DNA of 64,000 nucleotides from Phascolomyces articulosus (taxonomy: Eukaryota > Mucoromycota > Mucoromycetes > Mucorales > Lichtheimiaceae), in NCBI GenBank assembly GCA_025677815.1, contig JAIXMP010000065.1, positions 1 to 64,000 of the forward strand. The letters are read 5' to 3'. The notes beneath the pieces were generated by a model. The model saw only the letters and a list, made by a program, of their open reading frames with translations. It had not been told where the DNA came from and ran no database searches. Within the stretch, counting starts at the first letter, position 1. Each line of letters begins with the position of its first letter. The position numbers were made by a program, and so were the translations under genes. Shown one piece after another: positions 26,194 through 38,678 of the stretch.

Positions 26194-26653
26194 GGTGATG
26201 AATGATGATAATGGATGTTGTTGCTATGTATATTTTGTTGCTTTAAGGAATAATGATAAAAAAAATGACAATAAAGTGAAAAAAAAAGAGAAAGAGAAAG
26301 AGAAAAGAGAGAGAGAGAAATAAAAGCCCAGCTAACGAAAAAAAAAAAAGAAATAAGGGATTAAGGAGTAACATCATGGAAAAAAGTAAAATAAAATAAA
26401 ATATTGTCAGAAAGGAGCAAAAAAGCTTGACGATCCCATCCATAAAAGTTGTGAGAGTTGAATAAGGAGTAAGGTTATATATTTATTATTATTATTATTG
26501 TATATAATTAACTACTAACTACTACTAGTTGAGAATGACTACTATTTATCTATCAGAAGAAAAGAAGAGGGGTTATATTTCCTTCTTCTTGTTCTTGTTT
26601 CTTGTTATATAATCATAATAAAATAATCATTAATGTAAAGTCTACCATATTCT

Positions 26654-29600
26654 TTATTTTTGACCTGTTTTATGATGAATGAATTCATATAATTTTTTAG
26701 CTGGTTCTGCACCAATTAATTTCTTCAATTCATCCATGGATAAATCAAATAACTGTTGTAAATTTTCTACATGATTCATCAAGATTTTATAGTTTTTCGA
26801 TGTGACCCCAGGTAAACTACGAAGTATATCCTGCATATATTATATATAGAATAAGAATTAGATATATCTCTCTATCTAAATATTATCAATTAAGAACCAT
26901 GTTTATTTTTACCTGGGGTGTCATATTATAAGCACTATTCAGATCGTCTGTGCTCTCGGCTCCAACTAAAACTGCTTTATCCATTTCTGGTTCCTCCTCA
27001 GCTTTCTAAATAGTACATATCCTGTATAGTTAGTCATCATAATGATCTATTATTTATATTATTTCAAGTGTCATGAACGATGATTATTTACCTTGAGTTC
27101 ATCAAAGATAGAAGCCGTTTCATGTGGACTCGAAGACCAAATAATTTTAACTTTAGGAAATGTCAAAGTCATCAAGACCAACTTGGAAGATAAATCATTT
27201 AATTGAACATTAGGCCTCATATCCGATAAACTTTGTAAAGAAAACGATTTGTTTTCATCAAATTCAATCAATAGAATCGGTAGTTCATAATGTAAACACA
27301 TATTTTCACATTGTGTAAACCTGTCATAAACATAGAAGAAGAGAAAGTTTACGTAGTCAGCGAACATTCTTTATCCCTCATGTTCTCTTTCTCTTTCTTT
27401 TACAGAGAAGTGATACTTTACAGTCTACCCGAATTCAATGAAGAGATAAGATCAGGAATCGACTTGCGTTCTACACACATGGTAGGACTTAGAATATAAT
27501 CACCTATTTGAAGGGTGCAGGGTATAACCTTTAACCCTTGACCATAAAGGATAGGAGGCAAGGAACTGCGAAATTCACGCATGTCGACAATAACCTGCAT
27601 AGTGTAAAAATAAATATATAAAAATTAGTCTCTAGTCATTAAAGTATACATGAATAGGGGAAAACCAGATTGGGTACTGGTATATATATAAATCAAGGGT
27701 CATGAAAAAAAAAGATAGAATATTATTACCTTAGGAGGTCCTTTAGAACGAAGTTGACCTCCAGCAACACGCGTACTTACTGCACGCGCAAATGCATCCT
27801 GCTGAGGTGTTGCCCTTTGTGGCATTGGAATAGCCATGATCTAATCATATTTATTAAATCCCAAGTCAAAATTATTACAATCTTATTTCATCTCCTTCTC
27901 CTTAATATCAAGAAAGGTGGAGGGGAGGGAGTAAGAGACGGAGGATATTGCTTCTGGGGAATAAAAAAACCCAATTTCATATAAACTTACCGATTTCTCT
28001 CGAATCAATCGTTCAAAGGCTTGTTTTTCTTTACGAATCATACTTAAATAGTTTTGTTCTTCAACTGAATTTTCATAAATCATAAAATACACTCGGACAT
28101 CCAATTCTGGATGAGTGGCTCGATACACCTAATAATAATTATCCCAAAATAGTTCACATCATAAGCTTATCCCGAAGGATAACATTGGATCATTGAAAAA
28201 ATCGATAGATAAAATACCTCAATCCGTCGAACAAAGGTAGGATTTGGGTCATACATAATAATAAATCTTGGTTGTAAATCTTCCAATAACGCTTCATTGA
28301 TATCATTATCATAGGTTTGAATAGAAACAATCGATCCTGGATCCACTTCACTGAATTCAGGTAATATATCATCTTTGCCTAATGTAATTTCATCCACCAT
28401 TGGATCTTGTTCTTTCCCTTCTTCTTCTTCTTCTTCTTCTTCTCCAGGTCCTGGTTCGTTTAATCTATATCATTAAATAAGTTTGTCAGGTACCCATTTG
28501 GTATATCTTTTTTTTCGCAATTTTTTTAAAGAGGCTCTTTCATACAAATCCACTGTTTCTTGTACATCCGTTTTGAGTGCCTCTACAATGGAATGGGATC
28601 GAGATGAACTTGCAGCTACTGCTAAAGATCCACCACGAACGCGTCTACGTTTATTAGGTGGCGCTGATCCACGTTTGATCATAGGTAGTTTGCCACTGGA
28701 TGATGATGCTTGGGTATGAGAGGTGGATGAAGGGGAGGATCCAGTTGTATTATATGATGAAGTGGAATCTTCTTGTTGAATTTGATAAATACTCTTTTGT
28801 AAACTGAAAAACCACTGAATTAATCGCGTCAAGATAGGTTTTGGTTCATTCTCTTGTGTTGGTTTGTTCATGCCATTGATATATTGTCGTAACTGAGAAC
28901 ATGTTCTTGCTCCATTCACCATGATCAATACTGGTGCACCCTCTATATTTTATACAGACCAACCTTTGTTACTATCTTATCCACGTACAATGTTTACTTT
29001 TCTCTCTTTCCTCCCATAACAAGAAGAACTGATGGGTCTCATGTTAGTTAAAACCAAAAAAAAAAAAAAAATAACCTTCCGGCATGTCTTGTTCAATTTC
29101 ATTTAAAATATCGTGTAACAAATTCCATTTTGGTAATTCTTCAGGTACAAGTTTTAATTGGGTTTTCCCATCAGCTGTGATAATAGGTCCTTCTAAACGA
29201 GCATATTCCATATCATTCTTTTTCAAATAGATCCGTTTTCGCGCCGTCTTTTTTTATATATATTTATAAAATAGCACCACATACACAGAAAAAAAAATCC
29301 AAGAATTTGGATGTGGGGAGTTACATAACATAGACATCATTTTTTAAATAAATCTTTGATTCTCATTTTTATTTTTGAGTAACGATAGAAATTAACTTAC
29401 AGTGATTGCTTTATCTGCAGCATCTAAAAATAACCATTGTGATTGATATTGTCGAGTAGAAACGCCATCCCTACTTGTGTTACTTGCAATCACCACTTGA
29501 AGTTGGTAATAAAAAGAGACTGGATCATAGGTTGTCAAGTAACTAAAGAAGATAAATAGTAATTATCTTAATTGATATCCGTAGCAAACTTATCCTTTTG

Positions 29601-30931
29601 TATATGTATGAACATATCCTCTCGCGTCACTTTCTTTCATGACCATACCCTTCTCTCCTAGGATAACTTACGATAATAATTTTCGAAGTGTACTTAAATC
29701 ACCTACAAGTTGTTTTGTAGCTGGACTAATACGATGCCAGATAGGATCCAACTGTCGACGAATAATCATGTCAAATGATCTAAAAAACGAGTTTTCAATG
29801 GTAAAGTCTTCTATGTCAACCTATAAATTGAAAAAAAAAATTGACCCAACATTATATATATCCTTTTCCTCTGTCTTTGCCTCATGTGAACAGAGTTTGT
29901 ACCAATTCATCATCTTCACCCCTTGAAACTTACCATCGAATTCTGTCGTCGTACTTCTGCCAATGTTACTTCCATACATTCAACCAATGCCTTTTGTATC
30001 GTATCCATTTTATCTGTCATGGGTTGCCGAAGTTCTACTACATCAGCACTTGCCTTTGCCAAGTTTTCAGATACCACCACTTGAAAGCTAATTTTTTATA
30101 TATCGAATGAAAACAAAAAAATAAGGATGGATAATTTTTTCAAAGGAAAATGAATTATATATTACCGAGGCCATAAATGGACTGTTCGTAATTGAAGTGT
30201 CTTCAATGTATTTTCAAGTGGTGCGAATCCAGTTGTAAATTGTTCTGGTTGATCTGATAATGCTTTTATAAACCCTTGCTCGTTTTCTTTTCGATATATC
30301 CGTAAAATCAACTCTTCCATTGAATTGGGGCGTACACTAATACATGCCTTTTTTTTAGTCTGATGGATAAAAAAATCGGATGGTCTATCCCTTCTCCCTC
30401 TTTCTTCCTTTTCCTTTGTCCTCCAATCTATAATTCTATTTTTTTATTATTTTTTTTTACCGATGCGCATTATAAATGACAACACCTGAAATCATCGTAA
30501 CAGGAACACGATCCAGTAACAAATCCACTGCCAAAATACGTGAAGTGACTGAAAATACACCACCTTGTCGATAAAGGATAGTCCTATACATAAGAATCCT
30601 ATAATGAATATACTTCTTGGGGTCTCCTTGCTAAAAAACAATAAATCGCGCACAAAAAAAAGAGTATCTTTCTATACCGGCTTTCTGATGTTGTTTCATT
30701 ATCAAGAATTTGTAATTGTTGATCCGGTGGTATACCCAATGTAGTTTGTTTCTCCATAATAGCTTCGTTTTGATCTTGATTGGTGTTCAAGATCAAGACA
30801 AGGTGGTTTCCTTTGGTATAGAGATTAATAAATGAAGAAAAGATCGTAAAAAGACCTAATCCAGGGGACATAATCAATAATGCATCTTGATCCACCAGTT
30901 CAGAGAGAATTTGTTTTTGAAATTCAAGCAT
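26654..30931 (-). CDS. RAD1: XPF/RAD1 structure-specific endonuclease catalytic subunit
   Basis: With ERCC1/Rad10 it makes the 5' incision in nucleotide-excision repair and trims flaps and crosslinks. Fifteen exons, all phases closing to 909 aa: 30931-30678, 30583-30461, 30336-30166, 30087-29934, 29820-29672, 29542-29401, 29247-29076, 28942-28546, 28464-28218, 28128-27991, 27840-27730, 27594-27422, 27320-27092, 27005-26913 and 26830-26654. The order is an SF2-helicase-like N-terminal region without a Walker A lysine motif, an acidic/basic linker, then the ERCC4 nuclease domain from about residue 687 (VIVDMREF). The catalytic signature is complete: GD at 717-718 and VERKSIPD with E728, R729, K730, D734. 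A helix-hairpin-helix pair ([14 protein letters not shown]...) ends the protein. The donor of exon 8 was set at 28546 because reading on meets tandem stops. Alternative symbol: ERCC4. Confidence 0.95.
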
Positions 30932-33315
30932 GGAAAGAGTTTTTGGTTATTATGGACGAACGCTAAATAATAAGAAAAAGAATAAATGCTGCGCGAATTT
31001 CCAAGTTTGCGGGTTCAACAAAAAGAAACTGGCATAAATTTCAATTCGGCGCATCATGAACTTTAACTTTGTGTCTTGGTTATTTATTTTTGCGTATTGA
31101 TTATATCATAGTATCGCATGGTAATTTACATTTTAGTGGTTTACATTCTACCACCTAGCTTTTTTATAATACTTTGAGAATAAGAAAATATGGATGAGCA
31201 GTGCCACGCTTGCCAAGCAATCCATCATAGACAAAAAAGTCATGTAAAACAAATCATATATAGTATCAAAATATAACAATAGACTAATCATTTTTTGAAT
31301 TTATCTCGAATACTGAATAAGAAGCATGAGACTCATAAAAAATTATATCGCTGGTTGGCATATATGTGTAGTAGCCAAAATATGTAAACAACTGGAACCA
31401 GTATTATTACATAGAACAAGATAAGATTGTAAATTGATTAAAAATGAACATGATATCTTGATCCAGTAGAGAATTGGGATAGGTGCTGAAGTAGAAGCAG
31501 AAGAAGTGGTGGTTATTAGCTCTTTTGCTGCGCTTTTATTTTCCGTTCAATATAAATAAAATTTCTATCTATCTATGAAAAAGTGCAGTGGTGCAATATC
31601 ATGCAGATATTGCTATGAATCTCTATTATAAAAATGAATGGAACTGCATGATAGTATATGAAAACGAATAGCATATAAATCTGAATGAAACTGGATGAAT
31701 ATCCATAAAATAGATCTATGAGTATGAATGAATATGAATAAATATCAATAGGTATATGGAACTGCATGATTATCCATGGAAAATCCTTAGTTACACTTAT
31801 TTGTGTAACCATGATGCTGGTTTATGGAGAATTCCCACTACTTTTCTCGTTATTTTGTATAGACAATGGCCCTCAAAAAGAAACTTTTATTATCCGAAGT
31901 GCATATCATAATAGAATAAAAGTAGTTTCATCCATGTAGAGATATACTATGCCTATATACTATATACTACATCCATAGAGCAAAATGCGAATTTTTTAAA
32001 AAAGGGTATGAATCTACATGAATCTGCATATAAGTAGGTAATGGATTATGACTGAATATCTATGATTCTATATAGATCTATGGATCTTCATGAACTGACA
32101 CTTTCATAGAAATCCATAGCATTAGTGATCATGTAGATTCATGGAAATCCTTTCATTATTAATGATCATTTTTGCCGTGGTGTATAATGCCAGGGTGGTG
32201 GTAACAAATAGAGAGTTTTATAAACAGTATAATATTGGAAACTCATTTATGACGCATTTATTTTTAAATGGAAAATTTGTAATAAAAAATAACTTTATTT
32301 AACAAAAAGATGAGGAATGAAGAATAAAGAAAAAAGGATCTACTACTAGCTAAGAGAAAATGATATTCATATCTATATAGATTCTATGAAAAACCAACAT
32401 AAAAAAAACAAATAAGGAATGTAGATTTTCATTTATTAATTTATATAAATTAGAATGTACTTTTATACTGAGAATTGATATTATAAATATATATAAACAA
32501 TAAAAGAGTATAGCCACTTAACATTGTTCCATACTAGAGAGAGAAGAAAAGAATTAGTGAGGTTGCAGTTAGAAAAATGGATAGTATGGTGTTGACATAA
32601 GTATTTTTTTTAAAAAAAAGACACTTACTCCTCGATGCCATCTCTTTCTCGTTTTCTTTAGGCATCATTAACACTTTTCCATCTTAAACGTAACATAGTA
32701 TTCACAATCCTATCGTTCTTGCACAAATCAAAAGGGGCCGGAAGCGACTGCTCGTCTACGTCTCCAGTTCAGTGATTAAAGATGTTCTAAATTCAACATG
32801 GGTATGTTCTGAACTTTATCATATTTTTTATATATCGAACAGATATTTACCTGTCACTGGTGTCATAATAGGGGTAATGCATTTTATACAAATAACAAAA
32901 AGAAAAAGAGAAAACTTCAAAAAAAAACCAACAGCTGCCTTGTTAAAATACATTGCGGTAGTTGTAACTGTCAATCCGTACTATTGAGCATAATAAATAC
33001 GGTATGGCATCAAAAGCTTGTATTATGTCAAGTGGAGTTCTGCCAAATTCTGCCAAAAGCTCAATTCTTTTTTATGGTGTTATTGTTTGTCTTTCTTTTG
33101 CTTATTATTATTATTATTACTATTAACTCGTTGTGAAAATAATGTCTTGTTGTCATATAGGATAATGGAGGGTAAAAGATTCGTGATTCACCGTCAGACT
33201 TTGCAAGAGCACGCTTTTTTTTTTTTGCTTTAACGGCCGTTTTTCGATTTATTCCCTATATGGTGATGATGATCAGTTCATGCTCCCATCTCGTACCTGA
33301 ACCTAACATCCTCCT
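30932..33315. other. Intergenic region with degenerate short repeats
   Basis: 2.4 kb without a supportable gene. The first 150 bp is the XPF promoter. Positions 31,590-32,160 are filled with variants of ATGAATnT, ATCCATGGA and GGAACTGCATGAT; the last occurs at about 31,637 and 31,757. Short ORFs at 31,573-31,812 and 32,772-33,233 lack coding character. Confidence 0.5.
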
Positions 33316-33923
33316 CATACTTTGACTTGAAGAATATTTTGTAAAATTGATGGAAAGATTGAGACACCTTGTAAATTATCGAATAATGTAACAGAGGATA
33401 ATTGAATCATACGATACAGTTATGGATACTTCAAATCCATCTTGTAAGTCTTCATTTTTTTTGTATCCTTCTAAGAGAATGCCTCCAACTACCGGATCGT
33501 GTACACCTCTTTTGAGCAGATCATTCAACATCCATCTCATTTCTCGACCCATCTTTACCATATCCGACTCGGTAACATTGTTACTGTTTGCATTAGATGG
33601 AGACTTGATTTCAGATACAGCTAAATCATAACGATCTTGTCAATGCTTCATGAAAACAACAAAACCTGTCTTAAACATTGTACCAATAGAATCTACTATT
33701 CTTTTCATACCACCCAAACAGCCATTTGCCCTATTATAAATATAGCGGTTAGACATATATACGCCATTTGTTTTTAAATAGATATAAAAAATTAGATAAA
33801 TAAGCATGTACCATTGATGAGAAAGATGTAGATCTGACTGAAAAACAGATTCGAAGACAGCAGATACAATATTATTGTTGTATCCAACATACAACGGCTT
33901 CACAATAAATAATAATTCTTTAC

Positions 33924-33956
<33 letters not shown>

Positions 33957-36063
33957 TGTCATTCACCCTATATCTCACGTGTGCGGTAATTCTATTTGGA
34001 TGATTACTTATGCTATACACAGTATTGCACCATTCTCTCTCACATACTGTTAATCATACTGGATTACGCAATCTTTCTAACAATATCACTCATGGTCTAT
34101 TTTAAATATACTGTCCTCATAACACGTAATCCAAATGATGCAATCCATATTCCAATATTACACCATAATGCGTAAGTTGTGATAGTCCATCCATAATGAG
34201 CATTTTCTTATAAATAGAGAAATTATTTATTATCTTAATAAAGTTTAATATTTTGAAGTCTCGTTGACTTATCTCGTCTCCTGTTATTTTCTTTTTATTG
34301 GTTGATTTCTCTCTGACACAATAATTATGAACAAAAGAATCTTCTAACTTAACATCTTGTGCACCATAACTGAAATTTAAAGCCCCATTGAATATTTGTT
34401 AGTGTACAAGTAATATAATATCATCAGATTCAGTGAGAGTGAATTAAGATAACATACAGACGATGAAGAGTGTGGGCAGCAATCATTTCACTCTTGTTAT
34501 TATTGGCACGAGCATCATTATGAAACGGAAGTGTTGTTTCCTGTATATCGAACCAATTGGTAGTTGCAACATTTTTATATATGATAATATAATAATAATA
34601 AATTAGCTTCTCCCTTTTGGATTGTATAAAGGACAATAAATAAAATGGGAACGAATTGAATACGCACTTTCGATAATATGTGGGACCAATCAATGATATT
34701 CGCGTTCAATTCAACCAAAGCTCCTTGAATATCGAAATCCTCATTGATTTTTTTTTCTTATATATTCTTCTTCATCACTATATATATATATTTATAAACT
34801 CATGATATTATTGCTCAATAAGAGAAATATAAAAACATATATATTACCTATCTAAATCATCTGTACTATAGAAATCAACATATTCAACAACTGGTTCAGA
34901 TTTATCTAATGTAAAAAGATAAATATCATTAATTGACCTATACATGTTATAAATAGTCAAGTAACAAGGTCAGTCTTTCTGATAATTTAATGTTATTTTT
35001 TTTCTGACAATACTCACAAAAGTCTAAGTCGGATAGTGTCTTGGGTTCGAGTTTTAATGATTTTTCTCGCATTTTTTTTAGTTGAAAAAGAACATCAACT
35101 TCCTTGACTTTCCAACTATGTTGGTGATATTGATTCGTTCCAGATGTGGTATCAATTGGAGCGTTGCTTGAGGTACTGCTTGAGGCACTGCTTGAGATGG
35201 AGCTGGTGGCTAATGCTGGATTTTCATCCTTGGATGTATCCAACTGCTCTTGCTCACTACTACCATCATCATTATCATATATGGATTCGAATGAATAATC
35301 CAGGTTTTGAAGTGAATGATAATCATTGGTAAGATCTGATGGTAAATCCGCATCGACATTATAATCAGTAAGGCTAGCATAATCTTCTGCTGCGGTATCT
35401 CCTGGTTCAGTTCCTTCTGGTTCAACTTCTTCATGAGTTTGATCAATTGAAATAATACTATCAAAATAAAACACAAAGATTTGTCAAATAAATTGTTACT
35501 ACTTTGTTCTACATCTTGCTCTCTCGCTCTTCCCTTCCCACACAACACACACAATTTAACTTACCTTGTGTTCGAGAATGGTGGATTGCTATTTTTCACT
35601 TGTCCGATCACAGCTTGAACCGGTGCGTTGACAGATCCATGGAAGGAATACGATTGACTTTTCTTCATTTAGTTTTGTCATATTTTTTAAAGTATCAAAT
35701 GTTGCGCTCTATACATTATCATTTTAGTTTGTTGCCATACCTGTTTTGTTTATTTTCTTATTACTTTAAAACGTTGAAAAACTTACGTTTAATTCTCCAA
35801 GAAGATTTCCAAGATATGATTTGATGTCAGAAGGAAAACCGTTATGATTAATTAACCAATTAATGTCTTTTTTAAAGCAGTTTGCAGTTGCCTTGTGTTG
35901 ACAATCTTGATCAATATTGACTTGATAATAATGATGATATTCAGGATAGCCCCAATTCTTTAATGAATTTTTGGAAAAGAATTGTCGGTGTGGTTGATCT
36001 GTATTTAATTCGTTAAAAATGAAATTTTCATAAGCCTTTAGGAGGACGGATTTTATGCGTCAT
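33316..36063 (-). pseudogene. Disrupted member of a Mucorales-expanded family of unknown function
   Basis: A chain of coding blocks on the minus strand separated by short introns. Starting near 36,060 there is an N-terminal block (QFFSKNSLKNWGYPEYHHYY), then SYSFHGSVNAPVQAVIGQ (about 35,650-35,575), then a long acidic Ser-rich block (35,474-34,990). Next are ALVELNANIIDWSHI (~34,700), ETTLPFHNDARANNNKSEM (~34,500), FSYGAQDVKLEDSFVHNYC (~34,350), and a C-terminal block with MVKMGREMRWMLNDLLKRG and, in another frame, YRMIQLSSVTLFDN ending at 33,316. I recall similar blocks in large hypothetical families of Mucorales; the function is unknown. Breaks: an 8-nt A run at about 33,455-33,462 puts the reading frame out by one, and an in-frame TAA follows about 30 nt on. 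No start codon fits the first block. Exon borders are approximate. Confidence 0.6.
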
Positions 36064-36152
36064 GGGCAATGTAAGAATTCTAAAAGAAAAGGTTTATGTA
36101 AAATGGTTACTGGCAATAATAAAATAATGACGCGATGTTACATTTCATGATA

Positions 36153-36487
36153 CACCTTTTTCGGAAATCATTCGCACACTCCAGGAAAAAATTTCGGATA
36201 TCTCAAAGATAAGAAATTCGTACACTTCTAGCGAAAAAATCCGGACACTTTAATTAATATTATATATTTTTTCCTCTTATTTATTTATAATATCTTTATT
36301 AGTAACCTTTAAAGTTTCTCCTGATATTCTGAGTCAAAATTTCAGAATTGCTTGAATGAAAAACCATTATAAATAACCTTTACAGTTTGTTTTTATCAGG
36401 AGTGTACGAATTTTTTTTACTAGAAGTGTACGAATTATTTTTACGAATTTTTTTCCTGGAGTGTGCGAATGCTTTCCGAAAAAGGTG
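36153..36487. mobile_element. 335 bp palindromic (MITE-like) element with ~100 bp inverted arms
   Basis: The outer 44 bp at 36153-36196 and 36444-36487 are near-perfect reverse complements: CACCTTTTTCGGAAA at the left end, TTTCCGAAAAAGGTG at the right. The pairing continues inwards around TTCGTACACTTCTAG (left) and CTAGAAGTGTACGAA (right), so each arm is about 100 nt around a ~135 nt AT-rich centre. There is no ORF. Arms consist of repeated ~28 nt units containing TTCGnACACT. No clear target-site duplication was seen. Consistent with a non-autonomous DNA transposon. Confidence 0.6.
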
Positions 36488-36736
36488 CACTCCAACTTGA
36501 AGAAAAAATCCAGTATGCTGGGTGTCGGCGTTTCAATATAGAAGGACCCACAATGATTTAATCAAATAAATAATCTTTCTACTACGGCTATCGTATTGAT
36601 TTTTTAATAAAATCTTATTCAGATGATAAATCCATTAAGAATGCAAAAGAGTAATGATAAATCGCTGTTACGTAATCTTGTGTGTTTTGTTTGTGTGTGT
36701 TTTTGCAACTCAATCAATAATATAATGAAGCATAGG

Positions 36737-36781
36737 AAAAAAAAACACCGTGAAAAACCCCCCTTCACGGTGTTTTTTTTT
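36737..36781. other. Perfect hairpin with A-run/T-run, terminator-like
   Basis: A-run + ACACCGTGAA, a short AAACCCCCC-type loop, then TTCACGGTGT + T-run form an 18 bp perfect stem including the A/T flanks. In shape it is a bidirectional intrinsic-terminator hairpin. In a fungal nucleus it is more likely a small palindromic repeat or a pol III/processing structure. No gene is attached to it. Confidence 0.5.
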
Positions 36782-37341
36782 CTTTTATACCATGCCCATA
36801 TGCTTGTATATAATATACTTTTGACGTTATTAATAAAAGATCATGTTTCTTTGTTCCGTTCTTCCACCTTCCAATTATTAGTAATAAATAACAAGACTAA
36901 GAAAATTACACTGAACTATACAAATTTCATTATTATTATCACAAAAGAAAAAGAGACGATTATTTTCTTAAGATGGCGTAGGATTTACTACGACAGGCAC
37001 ATTAATCATCACAACAGTTGAACTGTTGTAGAGTATAGGTGCAAACCAATAAGCCCTGTTTTCTTTTTGAATAAAGATGAGCCATCCAATATCTCAACTT
37101 TATAACCATGGCCCGTGCACTCGGAATCATCCCGATAAGGTTGATCAAGTACAAACAGCCATTATTAAATTGAATTAATTATTTCAAACATATAAAAAAA
37201 ATACCAACACAGTCATGTTTTTTTTTCAAGTTTGATGTTTATTAAAACGAGGAAAACCCACCCTATCCCTCAGTTGGTTGACCCAACTGCACTATGTCAA
37301 AAGACCCAAATGTTTTTGTTGTTTACAGGGAAAAATTGAAC

Positions 37342-37440
37342 GACTAAAGGAATACAATTGTGAATGACTAAAGGAATACAATTGTGAATGACTAAAGGAA
37401 TACAATTGTGAATGACTAAAGAAATACTATTGTGAATGAC
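37342..37440. repeat. 24 bp minisatellite, 4 copies
   Basis: Four head-to-tail 24-bp units start at 37342, 37366, 37390 and 37414. The core is GACTAAAGGAATACAATTGT; the fourth copy has two substitutions. The period is a multiple of three, which keeps a short minus ORF open, but no gene context supports translation. Confidence 0.8.
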
Positions 37441-38678
37441 TTGAATGACCTGGAGAACGAGAAATACATGAGGACGCAAAGAACTTGAGGACGCAAAAGA
37501 TAGACCACTCGTTTCAAAAGGATGAATGCAATCTATATACGATTAGTAATAAATAAGAATAATATTAGTTTATTCAAACAGTAAAAGTGTTATTGCCGTT
37601 TCGTTTTACCATCATCGCGTTGCTGTTGCTTATTTGCTGACCAAATCAAATTGTTAGGTGAAAGCGTATAAGAAGCTGTTGGGGACAAAAAAGTCCTCCT
37701 AGAAAAGTTTTCTTTTTTGCCTGGTATCGACTTGGCAACAGTTCCAGATAGGAGCTCTGTTCAACCTCGAGGTAAAAGTGCGACTACTGAAATCAGCATA
37801 CAAGCGCGGCCGGCAAACCTTGCATCCAATTTCAAGCAGACCAATCTTAACCAAAGTTGGCGTCAGTAAACTAGTGAAGTCGGTCGGCCCCCAACACTAG
37901 CATAGAACGTCGTCCAACCTCAGAAAAGACACAGAGAAGAAAAAAGAAAAGATGCTTCCACCAAACAGTTCAATTCGCTTTTTATACGGCAAGGGAAGAA
38001 CCAATCGTGTTTCATAACTGTAATAGAAGAAGCTTGCAAAGAAGAAAGACCTGTAATATAACATAATATAATGTCGAACGGTGTTAGAGATTCAACGGTA
38101 TTTTTTAACGGCATGTCAATAAACAATAACAATGTAGGTATAATTATATATCGAAAACAGCGGGAAATATATTGAATCACTTCCACCAGTACATAAGATC
38201 AGATCAATAAAAGCCAGACTGTACTTACATTATCAACATATACGCGCTTCACTTGAATAATAAGACAATAAAATTCGTTCCACACCATTCGATCCATACA
38301 TAATAGGAGTAGTCATCTTTGCAGCAGTCGTTAGCATCAACCAGAGAAGATTTCACCGGTGCACAATCGGAATCCGTTCGGTTTCATACTAGAAAATTTG
38401 CAAAAGAGTATAAGCTGATGAACAGATAACAATTCAATATGTAAAGAATGTGGTAAAGAAGAAAGAGAAACCTACAGGTATAATCGCTCGATATATTGGT
38501 TGCTAACCGTAGAGATCAACTGAGACCCCGTTTCATTCGGCATAAAAAATTACTCAATAAGAGATTTAATATATTAGCTAGCAAATCAGCTCTTTTCCTG
38601 TTACCATTTATAGCCAACACGATATTTATCTTTATAGTATACTGACCTGATTTTCATCTCTCATCTTGCGGCTTTCGT

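Noticed and set aside
36737..36781. Bacterial intrinsic terminator implying prokaryotic transfer
   Set aside because: No bacterial-type gene nearby and base composition equals the surroundings; kept only as a structural curiosity.
37342..37440. CRISPR array
   Set aside because: The four 24 bp units are directly adjacent without spacers and the genome is eukaryotic; it is a minisatellite.
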